Positions 1 through 5,097 of a stretch of DNA of 5,332 nucleotides are shown piece after piece (the stretch's first letter is position 1; the number at the start of each line of letters is the position of its first letter). The position numbers and the translations under genes were made by a program. The stretch comes from Conexibacter sp. (GTDB lineage: Bacteria; Actinomycetota; Thermoleophilia; Solirubrobacterales; Solirubrobacteraceae): assembly GCA_025964055.1 (NCBI GenBank), contig JAOPZP010000327.1, positions 1 to 5,332 on the forward strand, given 5' to 3'. The notes under the pieces were generated by a model. That model did not search any database. It saw only the letters and a list, made by a program, of their open reading frames with translations, and had not been told where the DNA came from.

Positions 1-1
1 C

Positions 2-112
2 CCGGCGCCCGCCGCCGACCGTGCCGGATCGCCCGCCGGCGGCGCCGCCGACGCCGATCGCAGCGACGAGGCCGCCCCGAAGGTCACGGGCGGCGATCCC
101 CTTTCCGGCTGA
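2..112 (+). CDS. C-terminal tail of an unidentified upstream gene (5' truncated)
   Basis: An open frame enters from the left edge and stops at TGA 110-112. It encodes about 36 residues rich in Ala, Gly, Pro, Asp and Glu (reads PAPAADRAGSPAGG... and ends ...VTGGDPLSG). Of the three plus frames it has the most coding-like third positions, with only 5 of 36 codons ending in A or T, whereas the frame that leads into dapA is poorer. The composition is that of a disordered, acidic tail, so nothing here identifies the protein. It ends 19 bases before the preferred dapA start, which fits a shared operon. In many actinobacteria thyX or another diaminopimelate-pathway gene lies here, but the tail does not allow a choice. 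The main alternative is that this is simply non-coding leader of dapA. Confidence 0.5.
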   Translation, partial: PAPAADRAGSPAGGAADADRSDEAAPKVTGGDPLSG

Positions 113-116
113 TCCT

Positions 117-122
117 GGGAGA
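117..122 (+). promoter_or_regulatory. Ribosome binding site deciding the dapA start
   Basis: The sequence GGGAGA is the only purine-rich Shine-Dalgarno match upstream of dapA. It abuts the ATG at 123 with no spacer but lies 9 bases before the GTG at 132, which is a normal distance. This favours GTG 132 as initiator. The site sits just after the stop codon of the upstream frame. Confidence 0.5.
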
Positions 123-131
123 ATGACCCAC

Positions 132-995
132 GTGGCCGGGCTGGGCGCCATCCTCACAGCGATCGTCACGCCGTTCGACGGCGATCTCCGAGTCGACGAG
201 CAGGCGTTCGTCGATCTCCTGCACCACCTCTCGGCACACGGCTCCGACGGCTTCGTCGTCTGCGGCACGACCGGCGAGGCCTCGACGCTGACCGACGAGG
301 AGCACCTGCGCGTGGTCGAGCTCGCGGTCGCCGAGGCGCCGGAGGGCATCTCCATCACCGCCGGGGTCGGCTCCAACGACACGCGCCACGCGGTCGAGCT
401 GACCGAGCGCGCCACCGCGCTGGGCGTCGACGCCGTGCTGAGCGTCACGCCGTATTACAACAAGCCCAACCGCCGCGGCCTCGTGCGGCATTACGAGGAG
501 ATCTCGCGGGCGACCGACAAGCCGATCATCCTCTACAACATCCCTTCGAGAGTCGTCATCGACGTCCCGAACGACCTTCTGGCCGAGCTGGCCCAACTCG
601 ACCACGTCGAGTACGTCAAGCAGGCCAACAACGACAACCTCGCACCCATCGACGGCCTCGGCCTCTACGGCGGCAACGACGAGACCCTCCTGCGCACGCT
701 GGAGCTCGGCGGCTGCGGCGGCATCTGCGTCGCCAGCCACCTCGTCGGCGACGAGATGCGCCGCATGGTCGACGAGCCCGAGCACCGGGCCGAGATCGAC
801 GCGTCGCTGCGCGACGTCTACGCCGCGATGGGCGTCACCACGAATCCAATTCCCGTCAAGGCGGCGCTCGAGCTGACCGGCCATCCGGTCGGCGGACTGC
901 GCCTGCCGCTCGTCGAGGCCGACGAGGGCGAGCGCGATCAGATCCGCTCCGTCCTCGAGCGCCACGGGCTGCTGGCCTCTGCCGGGGCTTCCTAG
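132..995 (+). CDS. dapA: 4-hydroxy-tetrahydrodipicolinate synthase (DapA)
   Basis: This cytoplasmic TIM-barrel aldolase condenses pyruvate with aspartate semialdehyde, the first committed step toward diaminopimelate and lysine. The product is 287 residues, close to the usual 290-300. Visible family motifs are the N-terminal ILTAIVTPF, the pyruvate-binding GTTGE at residues 45-49, TPYYN at 106-110 with the catalytic-triad Tyr, YNIPSR at 135-140 with substrate-binding Arg140, and Lys163 in YVKQAN as the Schiff-base lysine. GGCGGICVASH near residues 193-203 matches the Gly-rich loop of the family, with Cys/Ala where many members read ISV. GTG 132 is chosen because the only Shine-Dalgarno lies 9 bases upstream; ATG 123 in the same frame would add MTH and cannot be excluded. 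An in-frame extension back to 21 is Pro/Arg-rich and unlike DapA. Only 6 bases separate its stop from rnj, so the two are very probably co-transcribed. Another pyruvate-aldolase specificity is possible, but the residues and the rnj neighbour argue for DapA. Confidence 0.93.
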   Translation: MAGLGAILTAIVTPFDGDLRVDEQAFVDLLHHLSAHGSDGFVVCGTTGEASTLTDEEHLRVVELAVAEAPEGISITAGVGSNDTRHAVELTERATALGVDAVLSVTPYYNKPNRRGLVRHYEEISRATDKPIILYNIPSRVVIDVPNDLLAELAQLDHVEYVKQANNDNLAPIDGLGLYGGNDETLLRTLELGGCGGICVASHLVGDEMRRMVDEPEHRAEIDASLRDVYAAMGVTTNPIPVKAALELTGHPVGGLRLPLVEADEGERDQIRSVLERHGLLASAGAS

Positions 996-999
996 GAGA
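994..999 (+). promoter_or_regulatory. rnj ribosome binding site overlapping the dapA stop codon
   Basis: AGGAGA shares two bases with the TAG stop of dapA (993-995) and stands two bases before ATG 1002, an unusually short gap. Ribosomes terminating on dapA are placed directly over this site, which suggests translational coupling of rnj to dapA. Confidence 0.6.
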
Positions 1000-1001
1000 A
1001 C

Positions 1002-2666
1002 ATGAGCAACACCAAGCTGCGCGTCCTACCGCTGGGCGGACTGGGCGAGATCGGCAAGAACATGACGGTCGTCGAGTACGACGGCTCCATCGTCGTCGTC
1101 GACACCGGACTGCGGTTCCCCACCGCCGAGCAGGTCGGCATCGACCTCGTCCTCCCCGACTTCACCTACCTGCGTGAGCGGGCCGACGACATCGAGGGCA
1201 TCGTCATCACCCACGGCCACGAGGACCACCTCGGGGCGCTGCCGTGGATCCTGCGCGAGCTGGGCACCGACATCCCGGTGTTCGGCGGACCGCTGACGAT
1301 GGCGATGGCCCGGTCCAAGCTCGACGAGCACCGCCTCAAGGAGACCGACCTCACCGACGTCACGCCGGGGGAGAAGCTGGAGCTGGGGCCGTTCGACATC
1401 GAGCTCGTCCACATGACGCACTCGATCCCCGACATGATGGCCGTCGCCCTGACGACCGACCTCGGCACGATGCTCATCACCGGCGACTACAAGTTCGACC
1501 AGACGCCGGTCGACGGCAAGCCCGCCGACGTCACCCGCCTCGCCGAGATGGGCCGCGAGGGGCTGCTGCTGCTGTGCGGTGACTCCACGAACGCCGACCG
1601 GCCCGGGTTCTCCCCGAGCGAGTCGGTGGCCGGCCCCGGCCTGGAGGCGGTCTTCGGCCGCTGCAAGGGCCGCATCGTGGTCACCTGCTTCGCCTCCAAC
1701 ATCCACCGCGTCCAGCAGGTCATCGACGCGGCCAAGATCCACAAGCGCAAGGTCGTCCTGGTCGGGCGGTCGATGCGCAAGAACATCAACATCGGGCGGA
1801 TGCTCGGCCACATCGAGGTGCCCGACGGCATGCTCGTGCAGCCGCGCGAGGCGCGTGACTTCCCGGACGAGAAGCTGATCATCGTCTCGACCGGCAGCCA
1901 GGGGGAGCCGCTCAGCGCGCTGCGCCGGATGGCCTACAAGGACCATCCGCAGGTCGAGCTGCACCAGGGTGACACGGTCGTCTTCGCCGCCACGCCGATC
2001 CCGGGCAACGAGCGCGCGGTCAACGACACGATCGATCGGCTCTACCACATCGGCTGTGACGTGATCACGGCCAAGGACGCGCCGATCCACGCCTCCGGCC
2101 ACGGCTACCAGGAGGAGATCAAGTTGATGCTCAACCTGACCCAGCCGAAGTACGTGATGCCGTTCCACGGCGACCACAAGCGGATCCACCTGCACGCCGA
2201 GCTGGCCGAGGCGGTCGGCGTCAAGCCCGAGAACATCTTCAAGGGCGAGAACGGCCTGCCGCTGGAGATCGACGAGAAGGGCGCGCGGTTCGGCAAGCCC
2301 GAGCGCGCGGGGATGATCTACGTCGACGGCGTGGACATCGGCGACCCGACCGACGTCGCGCTGCGCGACCGCCGGATGCTGAGCGCCGACGGCATCTTCG
2401 TCGTCGTCGCGACGATCTCCGAGCAGGACGGCTCATCGGTCGCCGACCCGGAGATCATCTTCCGCGGCGTGCCGTACTCCCAGGACGCCGAGAAGCTGCT
2501 GGGCGACATCCGCGAGTCGGTCAACCACTCGCTGGAGCGCGCGGCCAAGGACGAGATCCGCGAGATCGACCTCCTGCAGCAGCTGCTGCACGACGACCTG
2601 GCGAAGTTCGTCTACGAGCGCTTGCGGCGCCGGCCGATGGTGCTGCCGGTGGTGGTCGAGGTCTGA
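1002..2666 (+). CDS. rnj: Ribonuclease J
   Basis: RNase J is a cytoplasmic metallo-beta-lactamase/beta-CASP nuclease with 5'-to-3' exonuclease and endonuclease activity, used in mRNA turnover and rRNA maturation. The protein has 554 residues, the normal full length for the family. The metal site is intact: HGHEDH at 71-76 (His71, His73, Asp75, His76), His140 in MTHSIPD, Asp162 in GDYKFD, and His389 in PFHGD. Beta-CASP motifs are seen in CFASNIHRVQ from 229, STGSQGEP at 296-303, and ASGHGYQE from 364, preceded by His363. The C-terminal domain (from about 450) ends with a helical stretch rich in charged residues and then RRRPMVLPVVVEV. ATG 1002 gives the expected MSNTKLRVLPLGGLGEIGKN start. It follows dapA by 6 bases, and no promoter is evident between them, so expression probably depends on the operon. 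Dihydroorotase or beta-lactamase assignments do not fit the beta-CASP motifs. One enzyme combining the J1 and J2 roles would be usual for actinobacteria. Confidence 0.96.
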   Translation: MSNTKLRVLPLGGLGEIGKNMTVVEYDGSIVVVDTGLRFPTAEQVGIDLVLPDFTYLRERADDIEGIVITHGHEDHLGALPWILRELGTDIPVFGGPLTMAMARSKLDEHRLKETDLTDVTPGEKLELGPFDIELVHMTHSIPDMMAVALTTDLGTMLITGDYKFDQTPVDGKPADVTRLAEMGREGLLLLCGDSTNADRPGFSPSESVAGPGLEAVFGRCKGRIVVTCFASNIHRVQQVIDAAKIHKRKVVLVGRSMRKNINIGRMLGHIEVPDGMLVQPREARDFPDEKLIIVSTGSQGEPLSALRRMAYKDHPQVELHQGDTVVFAATPIPGNERAVNDTIDRLYHIGCDVITAKDAPIHASGHGYQEEIKLMLNLTQPKYVMPFHGDHKRIHLHAELAEAVGVKPENIFKGENGLPLEIDEKGARFGKPERAGMIYVDGVDIGDPTDVALRDRRMLSADGIFVVVATISEQDGSSVADPEIIFRGVPYSQDAEKLLGDIRESVNHSLERAAKDEIREIDLLQQLLHDDLAKFVYERLRRRPMVLPVVVEV

Positions 2667-2683
2667 GGTTGTCGTCGCGGTGT

Positions 2684-2711
2684 GGCCGGCGCTCCGTTCG
2701 GGGCGCCGGTC
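2684..2711. terminator. Strong GC hairpin after rnj, probable bidirectional terminator
   Basis: CCGGCGCTCC (2686-2695) pairs with GGGGCGCCGG (2700-2709) around a GTTC tetraloop, with one G-T wobble. Two further pairs (2684/2711 and the wobble 2685/2710) extend the stem to 12 bp. It begins 18 bases after the rnj stop. No U-tract follows on either strand, as is common for terminators in high-GC actinobacteria, so function is inferred from position between converging genes and stem strength. Confidence 0.6.
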
Positions 2712-2720
2712 GTGCTGCGC

Positions 2721-2736
2721 GCCGGCCGAGGCCGGC
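2721..2736 (-). terminator. Short hairpin directly after the kinase stop, probable terminator
   Basis: GCCGGC (2721-2726) and GCCGGC (2731-2736) form a 6-bp stem with loop CGAG. The hairpin starts 9 bases beyond the TAG stop of the kinase gene on the minus strand. No T-tract is seen. With the larger hairpin at 2684-2711 it would form a tandem terminator for the regulator-kinase transcript. The assignment rests on position and pairing only. Confidence 0.4.
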
Positions 2737-2745
2737 ACGCCGGAC

Positions 2746-4200
2746 CTACTGCGCCGTAGCCGCCGCCGGCTCCTCGGAAGACCCGCCCGCACCAGCAGCA
2801 CCCTGCGGCGGGCTCGCCACCGCCGGCAGCGTCACCACGAACCGCGCGCCGCCCTCCGGCGGCGACTCCAGCACGACCTCGCCACCGTGCGACCGCGCGA
2901 CCGCCCGCACGATCGACAGCCCGAGACCGACCGACCCGCCGCGATCGCCCTCGGCCCGCACGAACCGGCCGAAGACCTCGTCGCGCAGCTCCGGCAGCAC
3001 GCCCGGCCCGTCGTCCTCGACGACCAGCACGACCCGGTCGCCCTCGCGGCGCACCGACGCCTGGACGTGGGTGCCCGGCGGCGTGTGCTGCATCGCGTTC
3101 TGGATCAGGTTGAGCGCGAGGCGGTGCAGCTCGTCCTTGGCGCCGTCCACGATCGCCGGCTGCGCGTCGACGCTGAGCGCGTGGTCGGTCGCCACGGGCC
3201 CGAGCTCGGCGGACGCCTCGACCAGCACGCGGGCCAGATCGGTCGGCTCGTGGGGCACCTCGCGCTTGGCGTCGGCGCGCGCCAGCAGGAGCAGGTCGGC
3301 GACCAGCCGGCGCATGCGGTGGGTGGACCGCAGGGCGGAGCGGGCGGCGTCGCCGCGCTCGCCGTCGAGCACCTCGGCCAGGAGCTCGAGGTTGGCCAGC
3401 ACGCTGGTCAGCGGCGTGCGGAGCTCGTGGCTGGCGTCGGCGACGAACTGCCGCTGACGGACGAGCATCGCCTCGCTCTCCGCGCGTGAGGACTCGAGCG
3501 CCAGGAGCATCTCGTCCAGCGTCTGGGCCAGCTCGGCGACCTCGTCGTCGGTGTCGGGGATCGGCACGCGCCGGTTGGGGTCGCGCGTGGTCGCGATGTC
3601 GCGCGCCGTGGAGGTCAGCCGCGTGATCGGCGCCAGCGCCCGGCGCGACAGGGCGAGGGCTAGCAGCAGCGCGAGGCCCGAGCCGGCGAGCACCCCGAGC
3701 AGCAGGAACAGCCGCACGCGATGCACGCTGGCCTCGATCGGCGCGACCCGCCGGGCGTACTGGACGTAGGCGTGCAGCGTGATGATCGCGCCCTTGTCCT
3801 GGACCTTCAGGACGGTGGGGCGCTTGTCGACCCGGTAGCCCGCGACCTGGCCGGTGTTGCCGACCTTCAGCCCGAGCTGCTCGAAGTTCGGGGCGCCGGG
3901 CGTTGCGGCGATCACCACGCGGTTGTCGAGCACGACGCGGATGACCGCGCGGTTGGACGCCGCGTAGGTGTTGACCAGCGACGGCGCGATCTGCGGCCGG
4001 CCGTTGACGAACGTGAAGTCCAGGCGGTCGCGGAGGTTGGCGACCGCCGCGGTCATCTCCTTGCGGAAGTCGCTGCGGATGCCCGAGGCCGTCAGCTGGC
4101 CGATGACGACGGCGAAGCCGCACAGCACGACGAACGTCAGCCCGGCCGACAGCAGCGCCAGGCGCCAGCGGATCGACAGCGAGTGCACCAGGGACGTCAT
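2746..4200 (-). CDS. Membrane sensor histidine kinase (HAMP-HisKA-HATPase_c)
   Basis: This is a transmembrane sensor kinase that would autophosphorylate on His258 and pass the phosphate to the neighbouring response regulator. In the 484-residue protein, a short cytoplasmic start precedes TM1 (about 13-35), an extracytoplasmic sensor of about 125 residues, and TM2 (about 163-184). A HAMP linker spans about 185-237, followed by the dimerisation domain with the H-box SHELRTPLT (His258) and the ATPase domain. The latter shows the N-box LNLIQNAMQHTP (Asn368), G1 motif EDDGPG (395-400), F-box FGRFVR, and G2 motif GLGLSIV (425-431). All catalytic boxes are intact, so it should be active. The last 20-odd residues are an Ala/Gly/Ser/Glu low-complexity tail. 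ATG 4200 is chosen because it gives a short start before TM1 and has GGGGG 8 bases upstream. The frame stays open to GTG 4332, but that extension only translates the tandem repeat and has no Shine-Dalgarno. The sensed signal cannot be read from the sequence; the architecture resembles MprB/TcrY/PrrB-like kinases. Confidence 0.93.
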   Translation of the reverse strand: MTSLVHSLSIRWRLALLSAGLTFVVLCGFAVVIGQLTASGIRSDFRKEMTAAVANLRDRLDFTFVNGRPQIAPSLVNTYAASNRAVIRVVLDNRVVIAATPGAPNFEQLGLKVGNTGQVAGYRVDKRPTVLKVQDKGAIITLHAYVQYARRVAPIEASVHRVRLFLLLGVLAGSGLALLLALALSRRALAPITRLTSTARDIATTRDPNRRVPIPDTDDEVAELAQTLDEMLLALESSRAESEAMLVRQRQFVADASHELRTPLTSVLANLELLAEVLDGERGDAARSALRSTHRMRRLVADLLLLARADAKREVPHEPTDLARVLVEASAELGPVATDHALSVDAQPAIVDGAKDELHRLALNLIQNAMQHTPPGTHVQASVRREGDRVVLVVEDDGPGVLPELRDEVFGRFVRAEGDRGGSVGLGLSIVRAVARSHGGEVVLESPPEGGARFVVTLPAVASPPQGAAGAGGSSEEPAAATAQ

Positions 4201-4307
4201 CGAACGTGCCCCCGCCTCGGTGGACCGGCACAGAGTGCAGCGTTCGACGTCATCGAACGTGCCCCCGGCCTCGGTGGACCGACACAGGCTGCAGCGTTCG
4301 ACGTCAT
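4197..4307 (-). CDS. Possible 36-residue linking ORF between regulator and kinase
   Basis: ATG 4307 overlaps the regulator stop as ATGA, and the frame runs 36 codons to a TGA that overlaps the kinase ATG, again as ATGA. The peptide is two diverged 18-residue repeats, MTSNAAACVGPPRPGARS and MTSNAALCAGPPRRGHVR, each with one Cys and a Gly-Pro-Pro; a second in-frame ATG lies at 4253. The one-base difference between repeat units is exactly what brings the stop codon into this position. No Shine-Dalgarno precedes ATG 4307, so translation would rely on coupling to the regulator. Nothing in the peptide suggests a function. It may only carry ribosomes across the inserted repeats, or may not be translated at all if ribosomes re-initiate at the kinase start. 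Confidence 0.3.
   Translation of the reverse strand: MTSNAAACVGPPRPGARSMTSNAALCAGPPRRGHVR
4201..4246 (-). repeat. Palindromic unit, kinase-proximal copy (46 bp)
   Basis: The ends CGAACGTGC and GCAGCGTTCG pair as a 9-bp stem with one bulged base. The centre CGGTGGACCG folds as CGG/CCG around a TCCA loop on the transcribed strand. Inner arms CTC and GAG can also pair. On the sense strand it carries GGGGG (4213-4209), 8 bases before the kinase ATG, so this inserted unit supplies the only Shine-Dalgarno-like sequence of the kinase gene. Confidence 0.65.
4254..4300 (-). repeat. Palindromic unit, regulator-proximal copy (47 bp)
   Basis: It has the same outer stem (CGAACGTGC with GCAGCGTTCG) and the same invariant centre CGGTGGACCG as the other copy. 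The inner arms here are GCCT and AGGC, a 4-bp pairing that differs from the CTC/GAG of the sister unit. One extra G relative to the sister makes this unit plus its 7-mer exactly 18 codons long. A GGGGG tract lies 8 bases before the in-frame ATG at 4253. Confidence 0.65.
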
Positions 4308-4993
4308 GCGCGCAGCACGTATCCCGCGCCACGGATCGTGTGCAGAAGCCGGGGCTCGCCGCCGCCCTCCAGCTTGCGCCGCAGGTTGGAGACGAACACC
4401 TCGATGGTGTTGGTCGTCGCGAAGGGGTCGTAGCCCCAGACGTCCTCCAGCAGCCGCTGGCGGGGAACGACGATCCGCTCGTTGCGCATCAAGTACTCCA
4501 ACAGCTCGAACTCGCGCTGCGTGAGCTCGACGATCCGCCCGCCGCGGCGCACCTCGTGCGTGTCGGGGTTCAGCGAGAGGTCGGAGACGACCAACGATGC
4601 CGAGCCGCGGGGCGGCCGCCGGCGCAGCAGCGCGCGCAGGCGGGCCAGCAGCTCCTGGCGCTCGAACGGCTTGACGAGGTAGTCGTCGGCGCCCGCGTCG
4701 AGGCCCTCGACGCGGGACTCCAGCGCATCGCGAGCGGTGAGCATCAGGATCGGGACGTCGTCGGCCGCGCGCAGCCGGCGCGCCACGTCCATGCCGTCGA
4801 GCTTCGGGAGCCCGAGGTCCAGGACGACCAGGTCCGGGACGAAATCGTTGGCAGCACCGAGCGCGGCCTCGCCGTCGGGGGCGATCCGTGTCTCGTAGCC
4901 CTCCAGCCGCAGCGAGCGCTGCAGCACCTGGGCGATGTCTTCGTCGTCCTCGACGATGAGGACGCGTGGCTGCCGCTCGTGGCCGTCGATCAC
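4304..4993 (-). CDS. OmpR/PhoB-family two-component response regulator
   Basis: This cytoplasmic DNA-binding regulator would be phosphorylated by the downstream kinase. In the 229-residue product the receiver domain spans about 10-123. The acidic pocket is E15-D16-D17 (VLIVEDDEDI), the phosphorylated residue is D59 in VVLDLGLPKLDG, the switch Thr is T86 in MLTARD, and K108 lies in VKPF. The winged-helix output domain (about 132-229) carries LTQREFELLEYLMRN, the recognition-helix region TNTIEVFVSNLRRKL, and the terminal wing IRGAGYVLRA, all typical of OmpR/PhoB. The start is GTG 4993 (VIDGHERQPRVLIVEDDE); no other initiator lies nearby in frame, and the length is normal. No Shine-Dalgarno precedes it, and a -10-like hexamer ends 6 bases before the GTG, suggesting a leaderless mRNA. 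Its stop overlaps the ATG of the repeat-encoded 36-codon ORF. All phosphotransfer residues are present. The target genes are unknown, although the divergent gene at 5098 and its own operon are obvious candidates. Confidence 0.94.
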   Translation of the reverse strand: MIDGHERQPRVLIVEDDEDIAQVLQRSLRLEGYETRIAPDGEAALGAANDFVPDLVVLDLGLPKLDGMDVARRLRAADDVPILMLTARDALESRVEGLDAGADDYLVKPFERQELLARLRALLRRRPPRGSASLVVSDLSLNPDTHEVRRGGRIVELTQREFELLEYLMRNERIVVPRQRLLEDVWGYDPFATTNTIEVFVSNLRRKLEGGGEPRLLHTIRGAGYVLRA

Positions 4994-4999
4994 ACAGGA

Positions 5000-5030
5000 A
5001 TGGTAGAGCGGACGATCAACCCCAGCTCAA
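5000..5030 (-). promoter_or_regulatory. Candidate promoter of the regulator-kinase operon, probably leaderless
   Basis: On the minus strand TACCAT (5005-5000) fits the actinobacterial TANNNT -10 pattern. TTGAGC (5030-5025) is a possible -35 with a rather long 19-base spacer. Six bases separate the -10 from GTG 4993, so transcription would start at or within a base or two of the initiator. This agrees with the lack of any Shine-Dalgarno. The call is by pattern only. Confidence 0.4.
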
Positions 5031-5070
5031 GGCGGGCGCCGGCCGGTCGCCGCTGCCCACGGCCAAAGTT

Positions 5071-5080
5071 CAGGCGCCTG
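5071..5080. other. 10-bp perfect palindrome in the divergent intergenic region
   Basis: CAGGCGCCTG is a perfect inverted repeat in the 104-base space between the divergent regulator and the gene at 5098, and CAGGCG recurs at 5093-5098. It could be an operator, but a palindrome of this size is not rare in GC-rich DNA. No convincing promoter for the plus-strand gene is seen in this gap. Confidence 0.15.
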
Positions 5081-5097
5081 CGGCCGATGTTACAGGC

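Larger units (their letters stand above)
4194..4307 (-). repeat. Two tandem palindromic repeat units with three ACGTCAT 7-mers at the regulator/kinase junction
   Basis: Two head-to-tail copies, 4201-4253 (53 bp) and 4254-4307 (54 bp), differ by one indel and three substitutions. Each consists of an imperfect palindrome (CGAACG ... CGTTCG) followed by ACGTCAT. A third ACGTCAT (4194-4200) lies before the first copy, so each palindrome is bounded on both sides by the same 7 bases. In the sense direction each 7-mer reads ATGACGT. One provides the ATG that overlaps the regulator stop, and another is the first codons of the kinase. Deleting both units leaves GCGCATGACGTCC, a normal ATGA overlap of the two genes. 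The arrangement looks like insertion of a small palindromic element with duplicated target, followed by tandem duplication. Slippage-derived duplication without any mobile element is an alternative. Confidence 0.8.

Noticed and set aside
21..131. DapA extension starting at GTG 21
   Set aside because: The added 37 residues are Pro/Arg/Ala-rich, poor in coding-like third positions and outside the normal DapA length. The same bases read better in frame 2 as the tail of an upstream gene.
1026..2195. Long minus-strand open frame opposite rnj, and a similar one at 84-965 opposite dapA
   Set aside because: Val/Asp/Arg-rich shadows of well-conserved plus-strand genes, with no family motifs.
2669..3489. 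Two plus-strand open frames opposite the kinase C-terminal half
   Set aside because: Ser/Arg- and His/Arg-rich compositions are typical of antisense shadows; the kinase ATPase motifs on the other strand explain the sequence.
2612..4231. Long minus-strand open frame (539 codons) overlapping the kinase in another frame
   Set aside because: It is Arg/Ala/Pro-rich shadow translation of the kinase gene and runs past the terminators into rnj.
4194..4307. CRISPR array
   Set aside because: Only two full units, with 7-base identical spacers rather than unique spacers of 30 or more bases, and no cas genes.
4201..4332. N-terminal extension of the kinase from GTG 4332, giving repeated Cys-x-x-Cys motifs that mimic a small metal-binding domain
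   Set aside because: The extension is only the kinase-frame reading of the tandem DNA repeat plus the end of the regulator gene. It has no Shine-Dalgarno, and ATG 4200 gives a normal kinase N-terminus just before TM1.
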